DNA from: CAVUDO01 sp963740255
GTDB taxonomy: Bacteria; Actinomycetota; Actinomycetes; Mycobacteriales; Cryptosporangiaceae
Reading direction: 5' to 3'
Length of the DNA: 64,000 nt
Assembly: GCA_963740255.1 (NCBI GenBank)
Contig: CAVUDO010000006.1
Coordinates: forward strand, 248,001 to 312,000
Positions 1-9,667 of the stretch are shown here, one piece after another. Position 1 is the first letter of the stretch. Each line of letters opens with the position of its first letter. The notes under the pieces were generated by a model. The model saw only the letters and a program-made list of their open reading frames with translations. It did no database searches and was not told the DNA's origin. The position numbers and the translations under genes were made by a program.

Positions 1-1521
1 CACGTCCACGGAGAGCCGGTCCTGCCCGTTCGCGACGTTGCGGTGGCCGCGCAGCGCGAGGCGGCCCCAGCCCGGGCCGCCACGGCCCGGCGCCGCGTCG
101 GCCCCGGCGCCGGCCGCCCCGCTGCCGGCCTCCCTGCCGGCCCGGCGGGTCGCCGCGTCGCCGGGCAGGTACTCGTCGAGGAACACCGACCACATCGTCT
201 CGGGGCTCACCTCGCCGCCCGAGTCCTCGGTGAGGCGCTGGACGACCTGGGAGAACTCGATCTGCAGCCGGCGCGGCAGGTCGAGGCCGTGCTCGGTCTT
301 CATCACGTACGCCACGCCGCCCTTGCCGGACTGCGAGTTGACCCGGATCACCGCTTCGTACGTGCGGCCGACGTCGCGAGGGTCGATCGGCAGGTACGGC
401 ACGGCCCACGGCAGGTCGTCCACGCCCACCCCGGCCGCGTCGGCATCGGCGGCCATCGCGTCGAAGCCCTTCTTGATCGCGTCCTGGTGCGAGCCGGAGA
501 ACGCCGTGTAGACGAGGTCGCCGCCGTACGGATGCCGTTCGCCCACCGGCAGCTGGTTGCAGTACTCGGTGGTGCGGCGGATCTCGTCGATGTCGGAGAA
601 GTCGATCCGCGGATCGATGCCCTGGCTGAACAGGTTCATCCCCAGCGTCACCAGGCAGACGTTGCCGGTGCGCTCGCCGTTGCCGAACAGCGTGCCCTCG
701 ATCCGGTCTGCGCCGGCCAGGTACCCCAGCTCGGCAGCGGCCACGGCCGTGCCCCGGTCGTTGTGCGGGTGCAGCGAGAGCACGACGTGGTCACGGTGCG
801 ACAGGTGCCGGTGCATCCACTCGATCGAGTCGGCGTAGACGTTCGGGGTGGCCATCTCGACGGTCGCCGGCAGGTTCACCACCACCGGACGCTCGGCGGT
901 CGGCTCCCAGACGGCGTTCACCGCGTTGCACACCTCGGCGGCGTACTCCAGTTCGGTGCCGGTGTAGGACTCCGGCGAGTACTCGAACCGCACGGCCGTC
1001 CCGCCCATGGTGTCGGCCAGCTTCAGGCAGAGCTGTGCGCCGTCCGTGGCGATGCCCTTGATGCCGTCGCGGTCCAGGCCGAACACCACCCGCCGCTGCA
1101 GCGTCGAGGTGGAGTTGTACAGGTGGACGATGGCGCGGTCGGCGCCGCGCACCGAGTCGAACGTCCGGGCGATCTGCTCGTCGCGGGCCTGGGTGAGCAC
1201 CTGGATCGTCACGTCGTCGGGGACCAGGTCGTCCTCGACGAGCTGGCGGACGAAGTCGAAGTCGGTCTGGCTGGCGGCCGGGAAGCCGACCTCGATCTCC
1301 TTGTAGCCCATCTTCACCAGCAGGGCGAACATCCGCCGCTTGCGGGCCGGGCTCATCGGATCGATCAGGGCCTGGTTGCCGTCCCGGAGGTCCACCGAGC
1401 ACCACAGGGGTGCCGCGGTGATCGTGCGGGCCGGCCAGGTGCGGTCGGGCAGGTCGACCGGGGCGAACGGGACGTACTTGTGCACCGGCAGGGCGGTCGG
1501 CTGCTGGGGGTGGTCGAACAT
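1..1521 (-). CDS. leuA: 2-isopropylmalate synthase (3' end beyond window)
   Basis: Condenses acetyl-CoA with 2-oxoisovalerate, the first committed step of leucine synthesis, in the cytoplasm. From the ATG the protein shows the catalytic loop LRDGNQAL at residues 45-52 and the metal-binding HPHNDRG near residue 250, with GNGERTGN just after it. All are hallmarks of the DRE-TIM metallolyase family. The 507 visible codons cover the catalytic barrel and an Ala/Gly-rich linker of the long actinobacterial form; the regulatory domain continues past the left edge. GAGGAG lies about 10 nt before the ATG. A leucine-rich leader peptide and a strong hairpin sit upstream, so expression is probably leucine-attenuated. 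There is no frame break in the visible part. Confidence 0.95.
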   Translation of the reverse strand, partial: MFDHPQQPTALPVHKYVPFAPVDLPDRTWPARTITAAPLWCSVDLRDGNQALIDPMSPARKRRMFALLVKMGYKEIEVGFPAASQTDFDFVRQLVEDDLVPDDVTIQVLTQARDEQIARTFDSVRGADRAIVHLYNSTSTLQRRVVFGLDRDGIKGIATDGAQLCLKLADTMGGTAVRFEYSPESYTGTELEYAAEVCNAVNAVWEPTAERPVVVNLPATVEMATPNVYADSIEWMHRHLSHRDHVVLSLHPHNDRGTAVAAAELGYLAGADRIEGTLFGNGERTGNVCLVTLGMNLFSQGIDPRIDFSDIDEIRRTTEYCNQLPVGERHPYGGDLVYTAFSGSHQDAIKKGFDAMAADADAAGVGVDDLPWAVPYLPIDPRDVGRTYEAVIRVNSQSGKGGVAYVMKTEHGLDLPRRLQIEFSQVVQRLTEDSGGEVSPETMWSVFLDEYLPGDAATRRAGREAGSGAAGAGADAAPGRGGPGWGRLALRGHRNVANGQDRLSVDV

Positions 1522-1575
1522 CGGCGAGAGCTCCTCGAGGGCCGTGCGAACGGAAGGCCGGCGGCAGGGTCGATC

Positions 1576-1618
1576 GCCGCGGCGGGGGAGCCAGCCTGGC
1601 GTCAGGCCCCGCCGCGGC
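1576..1618 (-). promoter_or_regulatory. attenuator-type hairpin in leuA leader
   Basis: A perfect 12-bp inverted repeat, arms GCCGCGGCGGGG (1576-1587) and CCCCGCCGCGGC (1607-1618), encloses a 19-nt loop. In the leuA transcript the 5' arm overlaps the last codons of the predicted leader peptide, and the peptide's stop codon falls in the loop. Ribosome position on the leader would therefore decide whether the hairpin forms. No U-run follows, so it may act on translation or through an alternative fold rather than as a classical terminator. The structure is seen; its regulatory role is inferred. Confidence 0.6.
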
Positions 1619-1646
1619 ACCCGAGGAGGAGGAACTCGTGCCGCAC
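1602..1646 (-). CDS. leuL: leucine-rich leader peptide of leuA
   Basis: A 14-codon GTG-initiated reading frame encodes MRHEFLLLGCRGGA and ends in TGA about 80 nt upstream of the leuA start. Three consecutive CTC leucine codons at positions 6-8 precede the codons that form the 5' arm of the attenuator hairpin. This is the expected arrangement for ribosome-mediated leucine sensing. Leader peptides of this type are described for leuA of actinobacteria. No strong Shine-Dalgarno is visible directly before the GTG, so the start is the weak point of the call. Confidence 0.6.
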   Translation of the reverse strand: MRHEFLLLGCRGGA

Positions 1647-1777
1647 GGAGCCAGGCTATGTCCTCTTGTCCAGATTCGGGTAGCGGCCGTCCCGCGATGT
1701 GGACGCGACGGTCGTCGACAGCGCCGCCGCGGGACGGCGGGTGGGCAGCCCGTCCGACCAGCGCCCGACGGCTCGCG

Positions 1778-2392
1778 TCAGTTCGCGCCGACCTTGGCCG
1801 GAGCCGCGCCCCGAATCCGCAGAACGTACTCCACCAGGGCGATGAGCAGTGTCTTCGTCGAGTCCCGGCCCCGCGCGTCACAGGACACGATCGGCACGTC
1901 CGCCCCGATCGTCAGCGCCTCCCGGACGTCGTCGGTGGTGTAGCCCTGGACGCCGTCGAAGCAGTTCATGCCGACCACGTACGGCAGCGTGCGCTGCTCG
2001 AAGAAGTCCACCGCGGCGAAGCAGTCGGCCAGCCTGCGGGTGTCGACCAGCACCACCGCGCCGATCGCCCCGCGCACCAGTTCGTCCCACATGAACCAGA
2101 ACCGCGTCTGCCCGGGCGTGCCGAACAGGTAGAGGATCAGGTCGTCGTCCAGCGTGATGCGACCGAAGTCCATGGCCACCGTGGTGGTGGTCTTCCCGGT
2201 CACGCTGCTGTTGTCGTCCACGTCGGCGGCCGCGGCGGTCATCACCGCCTCAGTCGTCAGCGGACGGATCTCCGACACCGAGCCGACCAGGGTCGTCTTG
2301 CCGACCCCGAAGCCGCCCGCGATGACGATCTTCGCGGACGTCGCGCGCCCGGTCTGCTTGCCCTGCCCGTCGCTAGAGCTTCCGGAGGCCAC
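1778..2392 (-). CDS. conservon GTPase (CvnD-like, MglA/Ras-type)
   Basis: A 204-residue small GTP-binding protein. The P-loop GGFGVGKTT lies at residues 26-34, and the switch II region contains FGTPGQ near residue 90 in place of the usual DxxG. It is the last gene of the four-gene conservon (kinase, roadblock, DUF742, GTPase) that actinobacteria carry in many copies. In Streptomyces such modules form membrane-associated complexes that affect development and antibiotic production. The start overlaps the end of the DUF742 gene by about 20 nt, implying translational coupling. It probably cycles with the roadblock protein as partner at the membrane; the actual signal is unknown. Confidence 0.9.
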   Translation of the reverse strand: MASGSSSDGQGKQTGRATSAKIVIAGGFGVGKTTLVGSVSEIRPLTTEAVMTAAAADVDDNSSVTGKTTTTVAMDFGRITLDDDLILYLFGTPGQTRFWFMWDELVRGAIGAVVLVDTRRLADCFAAVDFFEQRTLPYVVGMNCFDGVQGYTTDDVREALTIGADVPIVSCDARGRDSTKTLLIALVEYVLRIRGAAPAKVGAN

Positions 2393-2732
2393 TGAGCACC
2401 CTTTCCAACAGATACGTGCCGAGCTGGTTGTCGAGTCGGCCCGGTTCGTGGACGTCGAGCAGACCGGCCTCTGCCATGTCGCCGATGATCACCCGTGCCA
2501 CACCGAGCGGAGTACCGAGATACGCGGCGATCTCGGCCAGTGACTGCACCTGACGGCACAGGTCCGCGATGCGTTGCCAGTCGTGGCCACCGGTCGTACC
2601 TTCCCGCTCGCCCCGTGTGGTCGTGGTGATCAACGACTCCATGGCGATATCGACACGCGACCGCGTGCGGCCCCCTGTCATCGCGTACGGGCGGACGAGA
2701 GGTCCACTTTGCTCGGTGAACTGGCCGGTCAT
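2373..2732 (-). CDS. DUF742 protein of conservon (CvnC-like)
   Basis: About 119 residues beginning MTGQF, with the conserved start LVRPYAMTGGRT that defines DUF742 and a winged-helix-like C-terminal half (IAAYLGTPLGVARVIIGDMAEAGLL). The family occurs almost only between the roadblock and GTPase genes of conservons, and its molecular role is unknown. I chose the internal ATG because family members begin just before the VRPY motif; an in-frame ATG six codons upstream is possible. The 3' end overlaps the GTPase gene. Confidence 0.88.
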   Translation of the reverse strand: MTGQFTEQSGPLVRPYAMTGGRTRSRVDIAMESLITTTTRGEREGTTGGHDWQRIADLCRQVQSLAEIAAYLGTPLGVARVIIGDMAEAGLLDVHEPGRLDNQLGTYLLERVLSGLRKL

Positions 2733-2822
2733 GCGCGCGGCCCTCCCCACCCGGGCGACGCCGGATCCGGCGGCGTCCGTCGACTGTGACGCTGGCTCAT
2801 GCCTCGGACCTCCCGTGGTCTG

Positions 2823-3245
2823 TCAGCGCGGCAGCGCGGCGTGGAGTTCGGACCGCAGGGCAGGGGTGAGGACCTGTCCGACACGTTCGACCAGCAACGC
2901 CATCTCGTATCCGACCTGTCCGATGTCGCAGGCACGCGAGGCCAGCACCGCCAGCGACGAGCCGTCGCTGATGGACATCACCAGCAGGAAACCGGTCTCC
3001 ATCTCCACCACGGTCTGGCTGACGTTGCCGCCCTCGAAGCACAGGGAGGCGCCCTGGGTCAGGCTCACCAGGCCCGAGGCGATCGCGGCCAACTGGTCGG
3101 CGCGGTCACGGGGCAGGCCGTCGGACACGGCGAGCAGCAGCCCGTCCGCGGACACCGCGACCGCGTGTGCGACTCCCGGCACCCGATTGGCGAAGTTGGC
3201 CACCAGCCAGTTCAGGTTCTGGGCGTCGTGGCTCAGCGAACTCAC
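2823..3245 (-). CDS. roadblock/LC7 domain protein of conservon (CvnB-like)
   Basis: A 140-residue protein made of a single roadblock/LC7 fold (NWLVANFANRVPGVAHAVAV at the N-terminus, then VSADGLLLAVS). In other bacteria this domain regulates or activates the MglA-type GTPase, here encoded 0.4 kb downstream. The GTG start overlaps the TGA of the kinase gene as GTGA, so the two are translationally coupled. The length is typical for the family. Confidence 0.92.
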   Translation of the reverse strand: MSSLSHDAQNLNWLVANFANRVPGVAHAVAVSADGLLLAVSDGLPRDRADQLAAIASGLVSLTQGASLCFEGGNVSQTVVEMETGFLLVMSISDGSSLAVLASRACDIGQVGYEMALLVERVGQVLTPALRSELHAALPR

Positions 3246-6200
3246 ATCTCCTCCTGCTCATCAGGTGACTCGGTCAGGACAGCGCCCCCGGGGGAGTGTC
3301 CCGCCTGGCGGCCCTGCTCCAGACCACTGCGGTAGCTGGACAGGACGCCCCGGACCGCCTCGGGCGACCGACGCTGCTGCGGACGGACGGCCCGTCTCGC
3401 TGTCTGCGACTCGACCCGACCAGGTACGTAGTGCGCCATCGGGATCCGCTTGGGGAGGCCGGTCTGGGTGGTGGTCCCGATCTCCGGTTCGGCGGCCGCC
3501 ATCGCCGCGCGCCACCCGATGTCGGCCGGGGAACTCCACGACGGCGAGGCGTGCGGGTCTGCCGCCGCGGTCGCCGCGGCCGGCTCCCTGGCCGGCTGTC
3601 TGTCCGCCGGCCTGGCATCCGCTGGCTTGGCATCCGCTGGTTTGGCATCCGCTGGTTTGGCGTCGGCTGGTTTGGCGTCGGCCGGCGGCCCGGGCGGTGT
3701 CGCGGGCGGGTTGAGTGCCGAGGTGATGGGCGGCCGGACGGCGCCGGACGGCTTCGGTTTCGCCGATGCCCCCGGGCGGGGCTTGGCCGGTGCGTCCGCT
3801 GCCTTCGCCGGGTCGGGCGCGGGCTTCGCGTCGGCCGCCTCGAACTCCGCCTCCGCCCGCCCGGCCGCGGCCTTGGCGGCCGCTTTCGCCGCGGAAGCCT
3901 TCGCCCCAGCCGGGGTACCCGGTGCCACGTGGCGAGGTGTGTGCTGGCGGTCCGGTTCGGCACCGCCCGGCGCGGTGGTCCTGCCCGGGCTCGGCGGGCT
4001 GCCGTTGACCGGGACGGACGGTGCGCTGGACGCCGGACGACGGGACACCGACGTGGCCTTGACCGGCTCGGCGGGCGGCTCGTCGGGCTGCGGCGTCGGC
4101 TGGACCGGGGCGACCGTCCGGCTCCGGAACCACTCCGACTCGATCGCGTCGAAGATCGGCAGGCCCATCTCGACGGTAGGGTCCGAACTCGGCGGATCGG
4201 AGGCGTCCCACCCGAGGAACTGGTGGCTGCCGGTCGCGGAGGTCACGTCCGCCGCGGAGGTCACGTCTGCCGCAGCGGTCACGTCCGCGCCGCTGGGGGC
4301 CGCGGTCGCCAGCTCCGATTCGGGACCGACTGGCCCCGGGGCGTACGACTCGGGCGCCGATGCGGGCGCGGACGGCAGGGGCGCGGACGGGATCGGGGTG
4401 GCCCAGGCGGGTCGTTCCCACGAGAAGCCGTGAGTCGGGTGGTCGGACGACGCGGTGTCGGCCAGCTCGTGGTCGTGGTCCGGCCGATCGGGACCGGCGG
4501 ACGCGGTCCGCTGCTCGGGTGTGCCGCCACCGGCCGCGAGCGCGGCAGCTGCCGCCGCCGCGGCGGCCACCGCGCCGGTCGCGTGCGTGGAGTGGCTCGA
4601 CCAGGGCAGGGCCTCGGCGGGCTCCGGTTCGTCGGCAGGCGCCGGGTAGTCGGCTGCGGTGGGGTCCGGGCCGGCATAGGGCGCCTGCGCGCCGCGCTCG
4701 TGGTACTCGTCGACCGGGTAGCCCGCCCCGTCGTACTCCGGCCCGTCCGGGTGGGCGGAAGTGCGCTCGCCGTCCGGGCCCTGCCCGGACTCGAACGCCG
4801 GCTGCTCGTCGCCGTCCTCGCGGTACGCGTCGGCGGCGACCGTCGTCGGCGGATCGCTCGGGGCGCGCATCCCCGGCACGGTCGGCCCGGGCGACGGGCG
4901 CGCGGAGGCGGCCGGAGCGGCGGCTGGCTCCGCGGCGGACCCGGGCGACGGTTCCCGTTCGGCCTGGCGGGCCCCCGCGCTCGCCGGTGCGCCGGGCGCC
5001 GCCGTCGGCGCACCGTGCAGCGCGGCAGCGGGCACCGTCACGAGCGCGAGCACCCCACCGCCGGGGGCACCGCGCAGCATCACCCGCACGCTGTGCCGGG
5101 AGGCGAGCCGGCCGACCACGTACAGGCCCATCATCCGCGACACCGTGATGTCGAAGACCGGGGGCCGGGCCAGCCGCTCGTTGAACTCCGCCAGCTGTTC
5201 CCGGGACATGCCGATGCCCTGGTCCTCGATCTCGATGACCACGTGGTCGCCGGACCGACGGGCATCGACGACGACGTCGGTGCGCGGCGAGGAGAAGGAC
5301 GTCGCGTTCTCCAGCAGTTCGGCCACCAGGTGGACGAGGTCGTTCACCGCGGCGGCCGAGATCTGCACCGAGTCGTTGACCTCGCCGAGCTTGACCCGGG
5401 TGTACTGCTCGACCTCCGCGGTGGCGGCCCGCAGGACGTCGATCAGAGGAGCGGGCCGGGTCCAGCGCCGGCCGGCGTCCGCACCGGCGAGCACCAGCAG
5501 GTTCTCGTCGTTCCGGCGCATCCGGGTGGCCAGGTGGTCGAGCTTGAACAGCTCGCCGAGCCGGTCCGGGTCGCGCTCGCTCTGCTCCAGCCCGTCGATC
5601 AGCCGGATCAGCCGGTCGACCAGCAGCTGCGAGCGCCGGGAGAGGTTGACGAACATCGTGGAGACGCTCTGCCGCAGCTGCGCCTGGTCGGACGCGACCC
5701 GGACGGCCTCGTGGTGCACCGCGTTGAACGCCTGCGCGACCTGGCCGATCTCGTCGTGGGACCGGACCTCCATCGCCCGCACAGCGGTCTCGGCGACGAG
5801 GTACTTGCCCTGGTCGGCGTCCTGGAGCCGGCGCACCATGTCGGGCAGGCTCTGGTAGGCCACCTCCACCGCCGAGGACCGCAGCCGCATCAGCGGGCGC
5901 ACCATGGTGCGGGCGATCGCCAGCGAGACCAGCAGCGCCAGGATCAGCGTCACCAACGCCACCCCGACGACGATGACGGCGTTGCGCAGCGCCTCCTCGC
6001 GGAGCGTCTCCGCCCGCGCGACGATGTCCGTGCCGAAGGTGTCCTCGACGCCGCGGAGGGCTTCCAGGCGTTTGGTCATGGCGTCGAGCCATGCGGCCGG
6101 CGTCGTCTTCGAGCGGGTCGCCCTGCTCGCCGTCGCTCTCGGCCTGGTCCTCGATGGCCAGCGAAGGCCCGCTGGCCCGGCTCGTCGAGGACTTCAGCAA

Positions 6201-7052
6201 TGCGGCCTGCTCCGGTGTGGCGGCCTCGGTGAACTCGCGGAGGTAGATCTCCTGGGCGTTCAACGTCTTGAGGAACTCGCGGTACTGGTAGTCGCGGAAC
6301 GTCTTGTCCTTGGTGCCCAGCACCCGGAACAAGGTGGCCTCCTCGTCCGAGGCGAGGGCCTTGTAGTGGGAGAGCGCCGTCGCCGCCCGCATCTGGGCGG
6401 CGAGTTCCCGGTCGTCGGTCGAGCCGGCGATCAGTTCGTTGATCGACACCAGGTGTCCGATCAGCGCGCCGTAGCGCTGCGCCGCCTCGCTGAGCGTCAA
6501 CTCGGGGCCGCCGGCGCTCACCGGCCGCTCGATGCTCCTGCGCAGGGCGGCGAGCTTCTTCAACGCGGATTCGGTCTCGGTGAACGGCGTGGCGACCAGC
6601 TCGCGGGCGGCCGGGTCGAGCTTGTTCTGCTGTTCGAGGTACTCGTCGACGGCCTGGTTGGTGTTGTAGAACTGCTCGCCGTAGAACTTCTTCGCCTCGG
6701 CGGTGCCGGCCAGCAGGCTCGCGGCCCGGCCCCGTTCGAGCTGGAGTTCGTGGGTCAGCTTGTTGGCCTTCGTGCTGAAGCTGGCCAGCGTCACCACGCG
6801 GTTGGCGTTCCGCTCCCCGGCCACCGCCGTCCAGGTGAGCGAGCCGGCGAAGAGGAACATGGCGATCAGCGGAACCAACGTGATGAGGAGGACCTTTACC
6901 CGTACCGGGGCATTTCCCAGCCGCCGCCGCTGTCGCTTTCTCGACACCTTGGTTGCCGGGGCGTCGGAGGTCACGTCAGAGTCCCAGGTGGTCGGCGCCG
7001 ACTGCTGGCCGGCGGCGGCCTGGCGTGATCCCTTTGCGGGGGACGTGGGCAC
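3242..7052 (-). CDS. conservon sensor histidine kinase-like protein with nitrate/nitrite-sensing domain (CvnA-like), frame break
   Basis: First gene of the conservon, about 1,270 residues when joined. Order: a membrane segment (VLLITLVPLIAMFLFAG) near residue 55; an extracytoplasmic NIT-type sensor with the ERGRAASLL signature; a second membrane segment and HAMP; a helical region (LDHLATRMRRNDENLLVLAG); a HATPase domain with N-box LLENATSFSS and DQGIGM; then a long Ala/Pro-rich tail. The N-terminal third and the rest lie in different frames. They join around 6100-6130, where a single-base indel restores the family-like sequence KTTPAAWLDAMTKR. The GTG at 7052 is preferred because GGAGGA lies just before it; an ATG 11 codons upstream is the alternative. 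A sequencing error is more likely than a true break. Confidence 0.85.
3612..3686 (-). repeat. 15-bp tandem repeats encoding ADAKP units
   Basis: About five head-to-tail copies of a 15-bp unit lie inside the proline/alanine-rich tail of the conservon kinase. They encode ADAKP, ADAKP, ADAKP, ADAKP and ADARP. Because units are multiples of three, copy-number change by slippage would lengthen or shorten the linker without breaking the frame. It is coding low complexity, not a CRISPR array. Confidence 0.85.
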
Positions 7053-7348
7053 GACTCCTCCGTCTGTGTCGCGGGACGATCGCACCGTCGGCGGGCAGCG
7101 AGCAAGGGACCGCCCCGGTGTGGTGACCGCGGTGGCATTGCACCACGACCTCGACAGCCAAGAAAAGCAAAGGCCTCAGGTCGAGGACGAGTTTTCCCAC
7201 ATTGCGGCGTTGAGGTCACGGAGCGTCGTTGGCCCGTTGCGGATTGCTATTTCGGAAGGACTTTCCTCCGGCAACTCGTCACCCGTACCAGCATGCCAGC
7301 CGTATCAGCGCTACGCCGCGTAATCGGCCAGATAGAACAGGCGCATGC
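7053..7348. other. intergenic region upstream of the conservon
   Basis: Less GC-rich than the flanking genes, with stretches such as AAGAAAAGCAAAGG and GAGTTTTCCCAC. It should hold the conservon promoter, read leftwards. I see no gene, RNA or clear palindrome in it. Confidence 0.4.
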
Positions 7349-8152
7349 TCATCGGGCCACGGCGGGCGAACTGCTCGGCGGTGCCGGGCTCGGCGGCGGA
7401 GCGGCGGTCGCGGGCAGCGCCGGGCCGAGCGGCGCCGGCAGCGTGAGCGGGGTCGGCGGTCCCGACTGGCTCAGCGTGGCGGTGCCTGTCCCGTTCCGCA
7501 GCGCGGTGAGCATCCCGGCGTCGTCGAAGCAGTACCGGCCCGCATCGACCGGCGGATCGAGGGAGGCCGCCACCCCCTCGACCGAGAAGCAGGTGCCGGT
7601 CGTCCCGGCCGGAGCCTTGACGACCGTGACCGAGATCGCCGCGCCCGGATCGGCCAGGATGGCCAGCCAGTCGTCGAACACGTGCCGCACCCGCGGTTCG
7701 ACGGCCGCGGCGCCGGGCGTCCGGGCGTTCACACAGCCTCGGGCCGTCGCGGTCACCAGGCACACGTAGGCCCCCGCGGCGGTCCGGACCGTCGTCGCGG
7801 TGCGGGCCACCGAGACCGCGTCCGCCGGTTGCGGCAGGTCGACCCGGACGCCGTCGGCGGCCCGGGTGACGGCCAGCGTCGTCTCGGCGGCACCGCCGGG
7901 CGGGGCGAACCGGTACGTCGCCGTGTAGTGGCGGTCCTGCCCGCGGGCGGCGAAGGTAGCCAGCAGGGCCTTCGGCGGCAGCGAGACCGACGTGCGGGCG
8001 GTCGACGGGGAGGGTTCGGGCCGGTCGGCCGCCTGGCTGGACGAGCCGCCGCAGGCGGTCAGCCCGAGCGCTGCCGCGAGCAGCACCGCGGCCGAAGCCC
8101 GCGCACGGCCGGGCCGTGCCGGGCGCGCCCGGGCCCCCGCCGGCCCGTCCAC
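7349..8152 (-). CDS. secreted lipoprotein of unknown function
   Basis: 267 residues. An Arg-rich N-terminus, a hydrophobic stretch (ASAAVLLAAALG) and the lipobox LTAC at residues 31-34 predict lipid anchoring on the outer face of the membrane. A Ser/Pro/Thr linker follows, then a globular domain (about residues 55-225) with three cysteines that could pair, then a Pro/Ser-rich tail. It resembles the many actinobacterial lipoproteins with a LolA/LppX-like fold, but I cannot assign a family. It is divergent from ask. Confidence 0.7.
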   Translation of the reverse strand: MDGPAGARARPARPGRARASAAVLLAAALGLTACGGSSSQAADRPEPSPSTARTSVSLPPKALLATFAARGQDRHYTATYRFAPPGGAAETTLAVTRAADGVRVDLPQPADAVSVARTATTVRTAAGAYVCLVTATARGCVNARTPGAAAVEPRVRHVFDDWLAILADPGAAISVTVVKAPAGTTGTCFSVEGVAASLDPPVDAGRYCFDDAGMLTALRNGTGTATLSQSGPPTPLTLPAPLGPALPATAAPPPSPAPPSSSPAVAR

Positions 8153-8399
8153 CGCGGCGCGACGCGGCGCGGGAACCGCCGGGTCCTCCGCCTGCCTCGA
8201 TCACCACCCCATCCTGGCAGCGCCCGGCGAGTCCACCCGGTTGACCCGCCGTCGAGGACCGTCCCGCCCGCGGGGCCGGCCCGGCCGACAATCCCTGACC
8301 AGCACGATCCGGCGGTCGGTACGCTGGCCTGGACGCCTGCCGAGGCCGGGCCCCAGGTGTGGTGTGGTGCTCGTCCGGAGCGGAGTGGAAGGGAGCGAC
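8153..8399. other. divergent intergenic region, lipoprotein / ask
   Basis: This 247-bp stretch must carry promoters for the lipoprotein gene (leftward) and for ask-asd (rightward). GGAAGGGAG directly before the ask GTG is its ribosome-binding site. No lysine or threonine leader peptide or riboswitch-like structure is evident. Confidence 0.4.
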
Positions 8400-9665
8400 G
8401 TGGGACTCGTCGTGCAGAAGTACGGCGGCTCCTCGGTCGCCGACGCCGAACGCATCAAGCGCGTCGCCGAGCGCATCGTGGTCACCCGCAAGGCCGGCCA
8501 CGACGTCGTCGTGGTGGTGTCGGCGATGGGCGACACCACCGACGAGCTGCTCGACCTGGCCAGCCGGGTGACCCCGCTGCCGCCCGGTCGGGAGCTCGAC
8601 ATGCTCCTCACCGCCGGCGAGCGGATCTCGATGGCGCTGCTGGCGATGGCGATCCACTCGCTGGGGTACGAGGCGCGGTCGTTCACCGGGTCGCAGGCCG
8701 GGGTGATCACCACCGCCCGGCACGGCGACGCCCGCATCATCGACGTCACTCCCGGTCGGATCCAGGGCGCCCTCGACCAGGGTGCGGTGGCCATCGTCGC
8801 CGGCTTCCAGGGCGTGGCACAGGACACCAAGGACATCACCACGCTGGGCCGCGGCGGCTCCGACACCACCGCGGTGGCCCTGGCCGCGGCGCTCAAGGCC
8901 GAGCTCTGCGAGATCTACACCGACGTCGACGGCGTCTTCACCGCCGACCCGCGGATCGTCAGGACCGCGAAGAAGCTCGACACGATCACGTACGAGGAAA
9001 TGCTCGAGATGGCGGCCTGCGGCGCGAAGGTGCTGGGGCTGCGCTGCGTGGAGTACGCCCGCCGCTACCACATGGCGATCCACGTGCGCTCGTCGTACAC
9101 CAACAGTCGGGGCACACTGGTGTCCGGGTCGATGGAGGACAATCCCGTGGAGCAGGCGATCATCTCCGGCGTCGCGCACGACCGGAGCGAGGCCAAGATC
9201 ACCGTGGTCGGCGTACCGGACGAGCCGGGCCAGGCGGGCGCGATCTTCCGCGCGGTGGCCGACGCCGAGATCAACATCGACATGGTCGTGCAGAACGTCT
9301 CGGCCGCCGCGACCAGCCGCACCGACATCTCGTTCACCCTGCCCACGGGCGACGGGCCGAAGGCGCTGGCCGCGCTGAACAAGGCCCAGGAGCGGATCGG
9401 GTTCGAGCGGCTGATCTTCGACGAGCACATCGGCAAGGTCTCGCTGGTGGGCGCCGGCATGCGTTCCCACCCCGGTGTCACGGCCACCTTCTGCGAGGCG
9501 CTGGCCACGGCCGGGGTGAACATCGAGATCATCTCCACCTCCGAGATCCGCATCTCGGTGGTCTGCCGGGACGTGGACCTGGACGTCGCGGTGCGCGCCC
9601 TGCACGCCGCGTTCGAACTCGACGGTGACACCGAGGCCACCGTCCACGCCGGAACGGGGCGCTGA
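8400..9665 (+). CDS. ask: aspartate kinase
   Basis: Phosphorylates aspartate, the entry step to lysine, threonine, methionine and diaminopimelate. 421 residues, exactly the usual actinobacterial length. The N-terminal kinase has QKYGGSSVAD at residues 6-15 and GRGGSDTTAVAL near residue 150, followed by two C-terminal ACT domains (from about residue 265) that bind lysine and threonine. The GTG start follows GGAAGGGAG. In Corynebacterium and relatives the regulatory beta subunit is made from an in-frame internal start. Candidate starts exist here at about 9133 (ATG) and 9148 (GTG), directly before the ACT domains. asd follows after two bases. Confidence 0.97.
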   Translation: MGLVVQKYGGSSVADAERIKRVAERIVVTRKAGHDVVVVVSAMGDTTDELLDLASRVTPLPPGRELDMLLTAGERISMALLAMAIHSLGYEARSFTGSQAGVITTARHGDARIIDVTPGRIQGALDQGAVAIVAGFQGVAQDTKDITTLGRGGSDTTAVALAAALKAELCEIYTDVDGVFTADPRIVRTAKKLDTITYEEMLEMAACGAKVLGLRCVEYARRYHMAIHVRSSYTNSRGTLVSGSMEDNPVEQAIISGVAHDRSEAKITVVGVPDEPGQAGAIFRAVADAEINIDMVVQNVSAAATSRTDISFTLPTGDGPKALAALNKAQERIGFERLIFDEHIGKVSLVGAGMRSHPGVTATFCEALATAGVNIEIISTSEIRISVVCRDVDLDVAVRALHAAFELDGDTEATVHAGTGR

Positions 9666-9667
9666 TC

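Noticed and set aside
43..1683. Long open frame on the + strand, 546 codons
   Set aside because: It lies antisense to leuA, whose minus-strand frame has the catalytic motifs. High GC at third positions opens the opposite frame.
3612..3686. Short direct repeats that might suggest a CRISPR array
   Set aside because: The 15-bp units are contiguous without spacers and are in-frame coding repeats.
3296..6232. 978-codon open frame on the + strand
   Set aside because: Arg/Gly-rich translation without any family motif, antisense to the conservon kinase.
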